A stretch of 64,000 bases of DNA from the NCBI GenBank assembly GCA_002689995.1, contig NZIV01000063.1, positions 164,833-228,832 on the forward strand, read 5' to 3'. Both the position numbers and the translations under genes were made by a program. Source of the stretch: Fidelibacterota bacterium. GTDB lineage: Bacteria; Fidelibacterota; Marinisomatia; SCGC-AAA003-L08; GCA-2689995. A model generated the notes under the pieces. That model was not told where the DNA came from. It was given only the letters and a program-made list of their open reading frames with translations, and did not search any database. Below are positions 1 through 8,018 of this stretch, one piece after another (the stretch's first letter is position 1; each line of letters begins with the position of its first letter).

Positions 1-114
1 GTTAAAACTATATTTTTCGCTAAATTTTGTTTATTTTTTAACATAAATGTAATAAATACTTTCTTAAAATTAAATTTAATTTTTGAATTAGAGATAACAA
101 TTATTTATAAAAAA

Positions 115-810
115 TTATTCGTCTTTTATACCCATAAATTGAAGTAAAAAGATAAATAAATTAATAAAATCCAAATATAATGTTAATGCACCAAATACAG
201 CTTTTTTCTGCCCAGATTCAGAATATGCATCTCCTCCTTGATACAGTTGTAATATTTTTTGTGTATCGTATGCTGTTAAACCTGTAAAAATTAAAACCCC
301 AATTGCAGAAATTGCTAGTTGAAAAATACTACTTCCTATAAAAATATTAATTATTGAAGAAATTATAATACCAAATAACCCCATAATTAAAAATCGTCCC
401 ATTGAGTTAAGATTAGTTTTTGTAGTCATCCCATAAAATGCCATTAAACCAAAAATTATAGATGTACTTAAAAATGTAGAGGTAAGTGAGGCCGATGTAT
501 ACACAAATGCAATACCTGAGATTGAAACTCCAGTTAATGCAGAATAAAGTATAAATAATCCCGTTGCAGTATTAATAGACATGGACATTATATTTCTGGA
601 TAATTTATAGACTAAAAATAATTGACCAAAAAATAATAAAAAATACCATGAGCCTGGAATTGTTCCAATATTGTTAACAGTCCAATTTGCAGTAAGTGCT
701 GTAACAAGAAGTCCTGCAGACATCCAGCCAAATACTTTATTCATAAATATACTTGCTTCTGTTCTACTTGGAATTGTTTGGTTTTTAAAAATATTTTGTT
801 GATTAAACAT
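115..810 (-). CDS. Bax inhibitor-1 / YccA family membrane protein
   Basis: This 231-residue protein is almost entirely hydrophobic, with about seven predicted membrane segments after a short polar N-terminus. It carries the family-typical motif GLTAYDTQKI near residue 180 and a final helix ending in LFIFLLQF. That fits the bacterial BI-1/YbhL/YccA family, inner-membrane proteins linked to ion (often calcium) leak and to interaction with the FtsH protease; the specific role here is unknown. The start is supported by an AGGATA-type ribosome binding site just upstream. It is the last gene of a three-gene minus-strand run, 11 bases after the purine nucleoside phosphorylase stop. Length and motif agree with the family. 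Confidence 0.9.
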   Translation of the reverse strand: MFNQQNIFKNQTIPSRTEASIFMNKVFGWMSAGLLVTALTANWTVNNIGTIPGSWYFLLFFGQLFLVYKLSRNIMSMSINTATGLFILYSALTGVSISGIAFVYTSASLTSTFLSTSIIFGLMAFYGMTTKTNLNSMGRFLIMGLFGIIISSIINIFIGSSIFQLAISAIGVLIFTGLTAYDTQKILQLYQGGDAYSESGQKKAVFGALTLYLDFINLFIFLLQFMGIKDE

Positions 811-821
811 TTATTATCCTA

Positions 822-1595
822 TTAAATATTATTTATAATTATTTTAATTAATTTACAAAAGTTTTGGTTTGCATTTTCAGCAGTAGAAACAACTTCTTCA
901 TGAGTTAGTGGTTGCTCTGAGATTCCTGCTGCATAGTTTGTTAAACAAGCTATAGCCATAATATTGAAATTTAATTCTATAGCTTTTTTTATTTCAGGAT
1001 ATGTTGACATCCCAACAACATTGCCCTTAAGATTATTAATTTCGTTAATCTCAGCAGGTGTTTCATAGCTTGGTCCTAAAGTCCAAGTATAACAGCCATC
1101 ATATAAGTGGATATCATCATCATTTAATAAATTTTTGAGTTTATTAAAATTTAATATTGAATTTAACACCGTTTTCACAGGTTTATTTGAATTCCTAAAA
1201 GTAAAGTCTAATAAGGATGAAATATTCATAAAACCACCAATTTTCCAATGTTTTTGTAAACAACCAGATGAATTTGTTATAATTAGGTTTTCGCATCCCA
1301 GGTTTTTAAATAATTGGATTGGAAATGTAACTTCATCTAAACTTAATCCTTCATAAAAATGGAATCTACCTTGTGAGCAAATAATAGAATTACCATTTAA
1401 TTTTCCAATTATGATTTTACCATCATGTCCTTTAATGGTTGGCAGAATATATCCTGGAATTTCTGAAAAATTTAATTCAATTTTTTCATTAATGATATCA
1501 ATAAAATCTCCTAGACCAGAGCCTAAGATAACAGCAACTTTAGGTTTTACAGTTATATATCTCTCAATAAAATTTTGTGCATTTTTTAAATTCAA
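822..1595 (-). CDS. Purine nucleoside phosphorylase (trimeric PNP family)
   Basis: Predicted to catalyse phosphorolysis of purine (deoxy)nucleosides to free base and (deoxy)ribose-1-phosphate in purine salvage. The 257-residue sequence has the phosphate-binding VILGSGLGD near residue 22, the active-site block GRFHFYEG near residue 76, GMSTYPEI near 195 and the base-contacting CLTNYAAG near 217. These are the landmarks of the PNP/MTAP family rather than the hexameric DeoD type. The usual TNAAGG stretch reads TNSSG here, a modest deviation. Its ATG overlaps the rlmN stop by four bases, so translation is probably coupled. Methylthioadenosine specificity cannot be fully excluded by eye. Confidence 0.88.
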   Translation of the reverse strand: MNLKNAQNFIERYITVKPKVAVILGSGLGDFIDIINEKIELNFSEIPGYILPTIKGHDGKIIIGKLNGNSIICSQGRFHFYEGLSLDEVTFPIQLFKNLGCENLIITNSSGCLQKHWKIGGFMNISSLLDFTFRNSNKPVKTVLNSILNFNKLKNLLNDDDIHLYDGCYTWTLGPSYETPAEINEINNLKGNVVGMSTYPEIKKAIELNFNIMAIACLTNYAAGISEQPLTHEEVVSTAENANQNFCKLIKIIINNI

Positions 1596-2641
1596 TTTGC
1601 AATTTTTTCTTTATAAACTAATTGTCCACAACCGGCTGCGATATCCTGTCCTTTGCTCCAGCGTACTAAAATTCGATATCCATTTTGTCTCTCATGTAAT
1701 ATTTTTAGAAATCTATTTAAAGATTTTTCATCTGGGCGTTTATAAATTCCAACAGATTCGTTATAAGGAATAATATTTAATTTACAATTTATACCAGATA
1801 AAAGTTCCGCAAGTTCTATTGCATTTTCCGGTGAATCATTAATTTCTTTCATTAATACATATTCAAACATAATGCGTCTTCGGTTAAGTAATGAAAACTG
1901 TTTTACTTCTTTAATAATTTTTTGAATATTCCATTTTTTATTAATTGGCATAATTTTATCTCTTGTAATGTTATTTGATGCATTAAGAGAAATAGCAAGT
2001 TTGAACTTTTGTTCCTCATTGATAAACTGCTTAATTTTTGGTAGTATTCCCGCCGTTGAAATTGTAATACGATGTCGTCCTAAATTAAATCCTAAAGGAT
2101 TATGAAAAATCTCAGCAGATTTTATTACACGTTCATAATTTAAAAATGGCTCTCCCATTCCCATATAAACAATATTTGTAATAGGATTAGCGATATTATT
2201 TCGCACATATATTAATTGATCAACTATTTCACCAACTGACAAATTTCGATTGAATCCCATTTTTCCAGTAGCACAAAAATCACAATCTATACTACATCCT
2301 ATTTGAGAAGAAATACATACTGTATGTCGATTTTCCATAACCATACTGACAGTTTCAATAAATTGGTTGTCTGCCAATTTAAATAAGTATTTAGTTGTTT
2401 GCTCTAATTGAGATTCAGTTTTTAATTCTAATTTTAAAGTAGATAATATGGAGTTTTCTTTTAGGAATCCTCTAAATTTATGACTGATATTTAACATTAA
2501 ATTGGGGTCTGACACACCTTTCTTATACATCCATTCAAAAAGTTGAATTCCTCTAAAAGAAGTTTCTCCTACAGACTTACACCAGCCTTGAAGTTCTTGC
2601 TGCATCATACCTTTGAGTACAATTTTGGATTGTTGTAACAT
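1592..2641 (-). CDS. rlmN: 23S rRNA (adenine-2503-C2)/tRNA methyltransferase RlmN
   Basis: Radical-SAM enzyme that methylates C2 of A2503 in 23S rRNA, and A37 of some tRNAs, supporting ribosome fidelity. The radical-SAM cluster motif CSIDCDFC supplies Cys116, Cys120 and Cys123. The mechanistic cysteine pair of RlmN is also present: Cys109 in VCISSQ, and Cys338 in the C-terminal AAGCGQL. Other conserved blocks are YMGMGEPFLNY and HRITISTAG. At 349 residues it has full family length. It heads a minus-strand run with the PNP and BI-1 genes. Cfr-type C8 methylation is unlikely from the housekeeping context. Confidence 0.95.
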   Translation of the reverse strand: MLQQSKIVLKGMMQQELQGWCKSVGETSFRGIQLFEWMYKKGVSDPNLMLNISHKFRGFLKENSILSTLKLELKTESQLEQTTKYLFKLADNQFIETVSMVMENRHTVCISSQIGCSIDCDFCATGKMGFNRNLSVGEIVDQLIYVRNNIANPITNIVYMGMGEPFLNYERVIKSAEIFHNPLGFNLGRHRITISTAGILPKIKQFINEEQKFKLAISLNASNNITRDKIMPINKKWNIQKIIKEVKQFSLLNRRRIMFEYVLMKEINDSPENAIELAELLSGINCKLNIIPYNESVGIYKRPDEKSLNRFLKILHERQNGYRILVRWSKGQDIAAGCGQLVYKEKIAN

Positions 2642-2793
2642 ACTTAAAATTACTATTTTTTCGGAATATAGAATTTTATTTTTATATTATTTAATTTATT
2701 ACTGAAGCTTCATATATAAAATATTTGATGTTCATTGATTTAAATTAGATTATTATTGTAAGTTTTTTATTGAATTTTTTTAAAAATCAATCG

Positions 2794-4590
2794 ATGAATA
2801 TTAATTTTTATAATAAAATATTTATAATTACATTCTTTGTATATGGGTTCTCACTAACTAATTGTCCAAGTACTACTTCAGAAGACTATGGGGATTGTGA
2901 GATGGCTTTAGGCTGGACTTGGAGTGGAGAAGATTGTATTTTTATTTCAGGATGCAGTTCAGTAACTAATTGGGGAGATGATTACACTGAATATATTTTT
3001 AATAGCTATGAAGAGTGTTTCACTATATGTCAAGTTGAAAATCATTTTGGAGATGTGAATTTTGACGGAAGTTTAAATATTGTTGATATAGTAATAATCA
3101 TAAGTTATATAATAGGTAATAATGAATTAACTTATAATCAAATTTATATCGGAGACTATAATGAAGATGGCTTTTTAAATGTTGTAGATATTGTTTCTTT
3201 AGTAAATATAATCTTAAATGGATTAGATTCAAGAGATACATGGGAAATTATTTCTGAAGATATTATTGAGCCAAATTGTGCGGCTGCATGCCATGAATCT
3301 GGGACATTTTTTGCGGAACAAACTGAATTAATTTTAACTTCTGATGTTGCTTATAATCAATTGATTAATAGAATACCACAAAATGAATCGGCATGGGCTG
3401 ACGGATTAGTTTTATTAAGCTCTGTAGGAGGCCAACCAGCCGAGATTCAGAGTTATCTGTGGGAGAAAATAAACTTACCTAATAGGGATCATTTTTATGA
3501 TGACCACCCACATTACGGTGAAATTATGCCATTAGGAGGACCATATTTAACTAATGGAGAGTTAGCATATATTCAGGAATGGATTCACTCCGGCGCTCCA
3601 GAAACTGGTATTGTCGCAGATGAATCTCTTTTAATTGATGAAACAGTTTGGGAGGCTCCTCCATTTAATCCGTTAGAGTTACCAGAAAATGGAGTTCAAT
3701 TTCATTTAGGTCCATTTGATATTTGGGATGGCTATGAAAGAGAAGTTTTTTCTTATCAACCTATAGGTAATGAAGATTATTTATATATTAATCAGTATGA
3801 AATTTTATTAAGCCCAGGATCACACCATATGATTCTTTATACTTATCCTGAAAATATTACGACAGATGATTTTCCTTCAGAATGTGAATTTCTTGCGGAT
3901 GTATTTCCACCACCAGATTATGAATTAAGGGATTTACATGATGAAAATGGAGTTTATGATATTCAATCAATATGTTATATGGGTTTGCAGACATTTTTTG
4001 CTGGCACGCAATGGCCATATATGAATTATCATTTTCCTCCAGGTGTTGCCTTAAAAGTTCCTCCAAACTTTGGTGTAGATATTAACTCACATTTTTTAAA
4101 TTATTCAGGAAATTCTCCTTCAGGAGAAATTTATGGAAATATTTATTTTGTTAATCCTGAAGAAGTTCAACATGTCGCAGACATTTTTATGCTAAATAAT
4201 AGGGATTTTAATTTACCGGCAAATCAAACAACAACAATTACTAGAAACTTTATGTTTCCAGAACAATTTACTACTGGCTTTCTAGAAAATGGTGGCGTTA
4301 GCAATATTGATGAAATCTATATTTTTCAACTTTTTTCACATGCTCATGAGCGTATGGATAAATTTGATGTTAAATTAATTGGCGGATTAAATGATAATCA
4401 GACTATTTATACTGCTTTAGATTGGGAACATCCACCAATATTAGAGCTCAATCCACCACTAGTATTACAATATGGAATGGGTTTAAAATTAGAAGTAACT
4501 TATACAAATGAAACTAATCATGATATTACATTTGGTCTTTTAGGTGTGAACGAAATGATGATTTTGTTTGGCCATTATTATACTGACTAA
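2794..4590 (+). CDS. Secreted dockerin / cytochrome c / PHM-like copper monooxygenase fusion
   Basis: I chose the ATG at 2794 (598 residues) over the TTG at 2770 because it directly precedes a signal peptide; no Shine-Dalgarno is visible for either. Order of parts: a cysteine-rich segment; a dockerin-type pair (DVNFDGSLNIVDIV, then DYNEDGFLNVVDIV, residues about 83-142); a cytochrome c-like segment with CAAACH (Cys162, Cys166, His167; a CX3CH spacing) and a possible axial Met in GEIMPLGG; then a domain resembling peptidylglycine alpha-hydroxylating monooxygenase. The last keeps the copper ligands by pattern: HHM (His344, His345), SHF (His433), HAH (His516, His518) and NEMM (Met588). A secreted or surface redox enzyme with heme feeding copper is inferred; the substrate is unknown. 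Confidence 0.75.
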   Translation: MNINFYNKIFIITFFVYGFSLTNCPSTTSEDYGDCEMALGWTWSGEDCIFISGCSSVTNWGDDYTEYIFNSYEECFTICQVENHFGDVNFDGSLNIVDIVIIISYIIGNNELTYNQIYIGDYNEDGFLNVVDIVSLVNIILNGLDSRDTWEIISEDIIEPNCAAACHESGTFFAEQTELILTSDVAYNQLINRIPQNESAWADGLVLLSSVGGQPAEIQSYLWEKINLPNRDHFYDDHPHYGEIMPLGGPYLTNGELAYIQEWIHSGAPETGIVADESLLIDETVWEAPPFNPLELPENGVQFHLGPFDIWDGYEREVFSYQPIGNEDYLYINQYEILLSPGSHHMILYTYPENITTDDFPSECEFLADVFPPPDYELRDLHDENGVYDIQSICYMGLQTFFAGTQWPYMNYHFPPGVALKVPPNFGVDINSHFLNYSGNSPSGEIYGNIYFVNPEEVQHVADIFMLNNRDFNLPANQTTTITRNFMFPEQFTTGFLENGGVSNIDEIYIFQLFSHAHERMDKFDVKLIGGLNDNQTIYTALDWEHPPILELNPPLVLQYGMGLKLEVTYTNETNHDITFGLLGVNEMMILFGHYYTD

Positions 4591-4852
4591 ATTGCTCATA
4601 TTATAATATTGAAGAGGAATCAATTTTAATAGGAATGAGTGTAATTTTTCAAATTATTGGAAATTATTAATGACAAGTTAATATCTACAATTATCTTCTA
4701 GTTTTATACTAATAGATATGAGAATGATGGTTAGCTTTCAAATAAAAATATATAATTAAATTGAAAAATAATTATAGTATATCTTTTAGTTTATAAAATT
4801 TACACACTCATAATTTTATAAATTATAGTAATAATAAAAACCTATTTCTTTT
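4591..4852. other. Convergent intergenic gap, no feature seen
   Basis: These 262 bases separate two convergent genes. They are very AT-rich. I see no open frame of note, no strong GC-stem terminator and no tRNA-like fold. Confidence 0.6.
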
Positions 4853-5608
4853 TCAACTACATATATTTAAAAATTTATTATACAGATTATTATTTTTGAC
4901 TTGACCTTTAATGTTTGAACTTTTTAATGATGAGTTATAAAAATTTAATGAGACTGGATTAAATTGAAGCTCTAATTTGTTTATAATCTTTTTTATTTTA
5001 TTTTCAAATGAATTTTCATCATCAAAGTTTAAAAAATCAATACTTTCATTATTTGAAATTTTTATAATTTTTTTATTATAAGTTTCCCATAGACTTAACC
5101 CTATTTCATTATTCATTCCATCTCTACGTCTTAATGAATTTGCTACAGAATTAGGATTTCTAAAAATTGCTAAAATATAATAATTCCTTAAATATTTTTT
5201 CCATATATCCCAAGTAATAACCATGCGAGGGTCTTTAATTATGAGGTCAGATCTCTTCCAGTTCCTAATATATAGAAATCTTAAAATTTCTATCTTTATA
5301 TAAAAATTTTCTAATAAAGTAGATGGAGGATTATCCCAGCTACCTCCAGATAATTTTAATATACGTTCATTTATTGAATATACAGATAGGTTTTCCCAAT
5401 AACCCTGAGGATTGCCTTTGTCAGGCTTAATAATTTCAGAACCGAGATAGAGACCATTTTGATTCAATATTCGAGTAATACAGGATGTACCACTGCGATG
5501 CATTCCTAAAATAATCAGTGTTTTTGGTTTTAAAATTTTATTTATTAAAATACCAAAGGGTATGAGAGCATAAAAAAATAATTTTTTGATGATGTTTAAT
5601 ATATTCAT
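4853..5608 (-). CDS. Sulfotransferase-family protein
   Basis: The 251-residue protein starts with a hydrophobic segment (residues about 8-25) followed by a P-loop-like GMHRSGTS (residues 35-42), the 5'-phosphosulfate-binding motif of PAPS-dependent sulfotransferases. A later FRNPNSVANSLRRR resembles the 3'-phosphate-binding region. The block GNPQGYWEN is common in bacterial members of this fold. It probably transfers sulfate from PAPS to a carbohydrate or lipid at the inner membrane, but no acceptor can be named. It is a single gene, convergent with the copper protein and divergent from the MORN lipoprotein. Confidence 0.75.
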   Translation of the reverse strand: MNILNIIKKLFFYALIPFGILINKILKPKTLIILGMHRSGTSCITRILNQNGLYLGSEIIKPDKGNPQGYWENLSVYSINERILKLSGGSWDNPPSTLLENFYIKIEILRFLYIRNWKRSDLIIKDPRMVITWDIWKKYLRNYYILAIFRNPNSVANSLRRRDGMNNEIGLSLWETYNKKIIKISNNESIDFLNFDDENSFENKIKKIINKLELQFNPVSLNFYNSSLKSSNIKGQVKNNNLYNKFLNICS

Positions 5609-5682
5609 ACAAATTACCGTAATTTTACAAATAAGGTGTTTTTCAAAGATAATTAATTTATATCTAAAATAGGAGTACTTTT

Positions 5683-6210
5683 ATGAAGTCAATTTTATCA
5701 ATACTGATAGCATTTTTATTTATATCATGTAAAAGTGGATTTAAGGCTGGAGAAAAACATGGCAAATGGGAAGAGTATCATCCAAATGGGCAGGTATCTG
5801 CAATAGGAAAATATGATAAAGGTTTAAGGGTTGGTTTTTGGCAAGATTTTTATAACAATGGAGCTATTAAGATGGAAGGTAATTTTATCAGTGGAGAACG
5901 AAATGGAGAGCTAAAAGAATACCACGAAAATGGTCAATTAAAACTAAATGGATTCTATATAAATGGCATGGAAGATGGAACATGGCTTGGATACTATTCA
6001 AATGGTAAAAAAAGTGAAATTAGGGAATATAAGGATGATAAAAAAGTTGGGAAATGGTTTTGGTACCATGAAAATGGGGAGATAAAGAAGAATGGCCAGT
6101 ACGGAGGTAAAAAAAGAATTGGTATATGGGAATATTTTAATTTCGATGGTAAAAAAATAAAAGATGAGTATTATGAAAATGGTGATTTAGTCAAAACTAA
6201 ATTATATTGA
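5683..6210 (+). CDS. MORN-repeat (YwqK-like) lipoprotein
   Basis: A 175-residue protein with a lipoprotein signal peptide (lipobox around FISC, Cys16). It is made of about six MORN_2/YwqK-type repeats of roughly 23 residues, recognisable as GKWEEYHPNGQ, GFWQDFYNNG, GELKEYHENG, GTWLGYYSNG, GKWFWYHENG and GIWEYFNFDG. Such repeats form elongated beta sheets at the envelope surface; the name YwqK comes from a toxin-antitoxin-associated family, but no toxin lies nearby. The start is supported by AGGAG seven bases upstream. Function unknown. Confidence 0.82.
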   Translation: MKSILSILIAFLFISCKSGFKAGEKHGKWEEYHPNGQVSAIGKYDKGLRVGFWQDFYNNGAIKMEGNFISGERNGELKEYHENGQLKLNGFYINGMEDGTWLGYYSNGKKSEIREYKDDKKVGKWFWYHENGEIKKNGQYGGKKRIGIWEYFNFDGKKIKDEYYENGDLVKTKLY

Positions 6211-6261
6211 CATTTTAAATGAAATTTTTGTAATATATTAGTAGTTATTATTTAAAAAATT

Positions 6262-6430
6262 AAAAGAAAGGAGGTAGTTAATTGATAAGCGACATACGAA
6301 GTCGGGAAGTTACCTCTGGAGGTAATAATTAATCTTTTGAGGCAATTCTCAAAGGACTTCCAGTCAAAAAACTTAGGGTTACTCAAACCTTAACTTTAAA
6401 AAAAAGGACAATTCAAATTGTCCTTTTTTT
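6262..6430 (+). ncRNA. Structured small RNA candidate with occluded Shine-Dalgarno and terminator
   Basis: Between two convergent genes lies a region with visible RNA structure. AGAAAGGAGGT (6265-6275) is complementary to the expected 3' end of bacterial 16S rRNA over 11 bases, and its GGAGGTA can pair with TACCTCT at 6311-6317. Two further hairpins follow: CTTTTGAG/CTCAAAGG (6334-6341 with 6348-6355) and TTAGGGTT/AACCTTAA (6373-6380 with 6386-6393). A strong terminator closes it. A short frame, TTG at 6282 to TAA at 6332 (16 codons, MISDIRSREVTSGGNN), sits at good spacing after the Shine-Dalgarno. No plus-strand gene follows, so this is not an ordinary leader. I do not recognise an Rfam family. 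Confidence 0.45.
6398..6430. terminator. Bidirectional Rho-independent terminator
   Basis: The inverted repeat AAAAAGGACAATT / AATTGTCCTTTTT has a T tract on the plus strand and, read backwards, an equally good T tract on the minus strand. It can end the candidate RNA and MORN gene on one side and the CsgG-like operon on the other. Confidence 0.85.
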
Positions 6431-6453
6431 ATACATTTAATTTTTTATAAGTT

Positions 6454-6627
6454 CTATTTTAAGAGTTTATTTTTTTTTGTATTTTTCTCTTGTAGTTTAT
6501 TTCTATTTTGATGAACTTCTCTTTTATTAGTTTTAAAGTTTGAATTAGGATTATATGGGATAAGTTTTAAACTAAATACAACTAAAATTAAACTTATTAT
6601 TAAAATTATTATAATAGATGTAGTCAA
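6454..6627 (-). CDS. Small single-pass membrane protein candidate (57 aa)
   Basis: This frame is below the ORF-track cutoff. It would start at a TTG five bases after the stop of the CsgG-like gene and end 24 bases before the bidirectional terminator, so it fits as the second gene of that transcript. The predicted product has a hydrophobic N-terminal helix of about 17 residues (SIIIILIISLILVVF) and then a strongly basic, lysine- and asparagine-rich tail. That is a plausible small inner-membrane protein. There is no clear ribosome binding site, so translation would rely on coupling. Function unknown; it may be a chance frame in AT-rich DNA. Confidence 0.4.
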   Translation of the reverse strand: MTTSIIIILIISLILVVFSLKLIPYNPNSNFKTNKREVHQNRNKLQEKNTKKNKLLK

Positions 6628-6632
6628 ATGAT

Positions 6633-7910
6633 TTAATTTAATTTAATCTTTAATTCTTTTTTCATTTTATTAGAAATCTTTTTAGACAATTCGCTAATCA
6701 TTGTTCCTTTTGATGGAGCAGTTTCTGCACTTTTTCTTATTAGTTTTTTTACCTTATTGGTTAGTGCTCTTTTATCTCCTGAATATGAAGCCCATTCATA
6801 TTCAAACTTATATTCTTCATTTAACGAATTGCTATATAAAATTTTTGCTGTTTCAATATCAAGTAATGTAACCGAAATAGACATATTTGCTGTGCGTGAA
6901 ATTTTATAAATTTTTGCTTTTGCAGTTACATCACCTTTGATTGCTCTTTTTTTCTCCTTTCCATTTTTATCAGTATAATATTCATAATCAATGATAACTC
7001 GTTTTGTATAATTTTTATTTTCTTTAATTTCATTTACGGGTGATACTTGAACGCGAGATACTTTTCCGGTTATCATTTCTTGTACACCTAAGATTCTACC
7101 TATATCAATATTTTGATTATTTTCAATAATACCAGATTGAGATAATTTCTGTTCATTAATTATTTGATCAATTTGGTCTCTACTAACAATTTCTATAAAT
7201 TCCATAAGATTATTATCTTTTAACATTTTAGAAATTATAGCATCACTTATTTCTTCACCAATAGAGCCAAATTCATTAGTACCTGATTTGTTATTAAATG
7301 ACATTATTGCTATTCGTTTAATAGCTTTTTCTCTGGATAAATTGTACATTTCATCAGAATTTTTATAGTTTGGTACATATATTTGAATTTTTTTAAATGA
7401 TTCAGCGGCTTTTTTAAATGAATCCTGTCTATTTTCTTTCATTAGTTTATTTGCTTTAGAATAGTAAAATTCAGCAGCTTTAAGTTTTATTTCATCAAGT
7501 TCAAACTGATAATCTTTTAAATTGGATGAATTTAGCCAGATTTGTTTTTTATTAGTATTTAAATCTTTAACAATATTTATTAAATAAATAATTTCTTTAT
7601 AGGACTTGATAATACTGTCCCAATTTTTTCTTTCCTTATTCAGAAGTCTATTAATTCTTTGATTATATGAATTGATAGCGTTAGGAAATATATCATTCAT
7701 CAGTAATAGGGGTTTATCAAAATCTGGTTTTGCTTTGATGGATTTGACGCATTCTAAAACAGCTTGATAGTAATCACCTTTTTGGTTTGCATCCTCTGCT
7801 TTTTTAAATGCTCTTCCATGCGCAGTAAATACACTACATCCAGTTAATAAAAGAATTAAAATGATGATAATATAGTTTTTAATCATCCTCAAAATTATTA
7901 TAGTTGGCAT
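6633..7910 (-). CDS. CsgG-like lipoprotein with N-terminal helical repeat region
   Basis: The 425-residue product has a lipoprotein signal (LLLTGCSV). The true start may be the second Met, 24 bases in, which gives a more standard signal peptide. Residues about 30-190 are helical and TPR-like (AEDANQKGDYYQAVLE). Residues about 195-390 resemble the CsgG/curli-assembly fold: KRIAIMSFNNKSG, then IVSRDQIDQIINEQKL and GRILGVQEMITGKV. In characterised curli systems CsgG is an outer-membrane secretion channel, but many distant homologues are only predicted outer-membrane-associated lipoproteins, and no other curli gene is present. It is divergent from the SCO-like gene and followed by a small membrane ORF. 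Confidence 0.75.
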   Translation of the reverse strand: MPTIIILRMIKNYIIIILILLLTGCSVFTAHGRAFKKAEDANQKGDYYQAVLECVKSIKAKPDFDKPLLLMNDIFPNAINSYNQRINRLLNKERKNWDSIIKSYKEIIYLINIVKDLNTNKKQIWLNSSNLKDYQFELDEIKLKAAEFYYSKANKLMKENRQDSFKKAAESFKKIQIYVPNYKNSDEMYNLSREKAIKRIAIMSFNNKSGTNEFGSIGEEISDAIISKMLKDNNLMEFIEIVSRDQIDQIINEQKLSQSGIIENNQNIDIGRILGVQEMITGKVSRVQVSPVNEIKENKNYTKRVIIDYEYYTDKNGKEKKRAIKGDVTAKAKIYKISRTANMSISVTLLDIETAKILYSNSLNEEYKFEYEWASYSGDKRALTNKVKKLIRKSAETAPSKGTMISELSKKISNKMKKELKIKLN

Positions 7911-8018
7911 TATTTTTCACAGAAGAAAGTAATTTATTAATAAAAATTAAATATCAAAACTCGTGTAGTATAAAATAATTATCCTGTAATTTTTGTACTA
8001 GTATTAACGAGGAAATTA

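Noticed and set aside
1411-1773. 120-codon plus-strand ORF across the punA/rlmN junction
   Set aside because: Overlaps two recognised genes on the other strand and has no recognisable feature.
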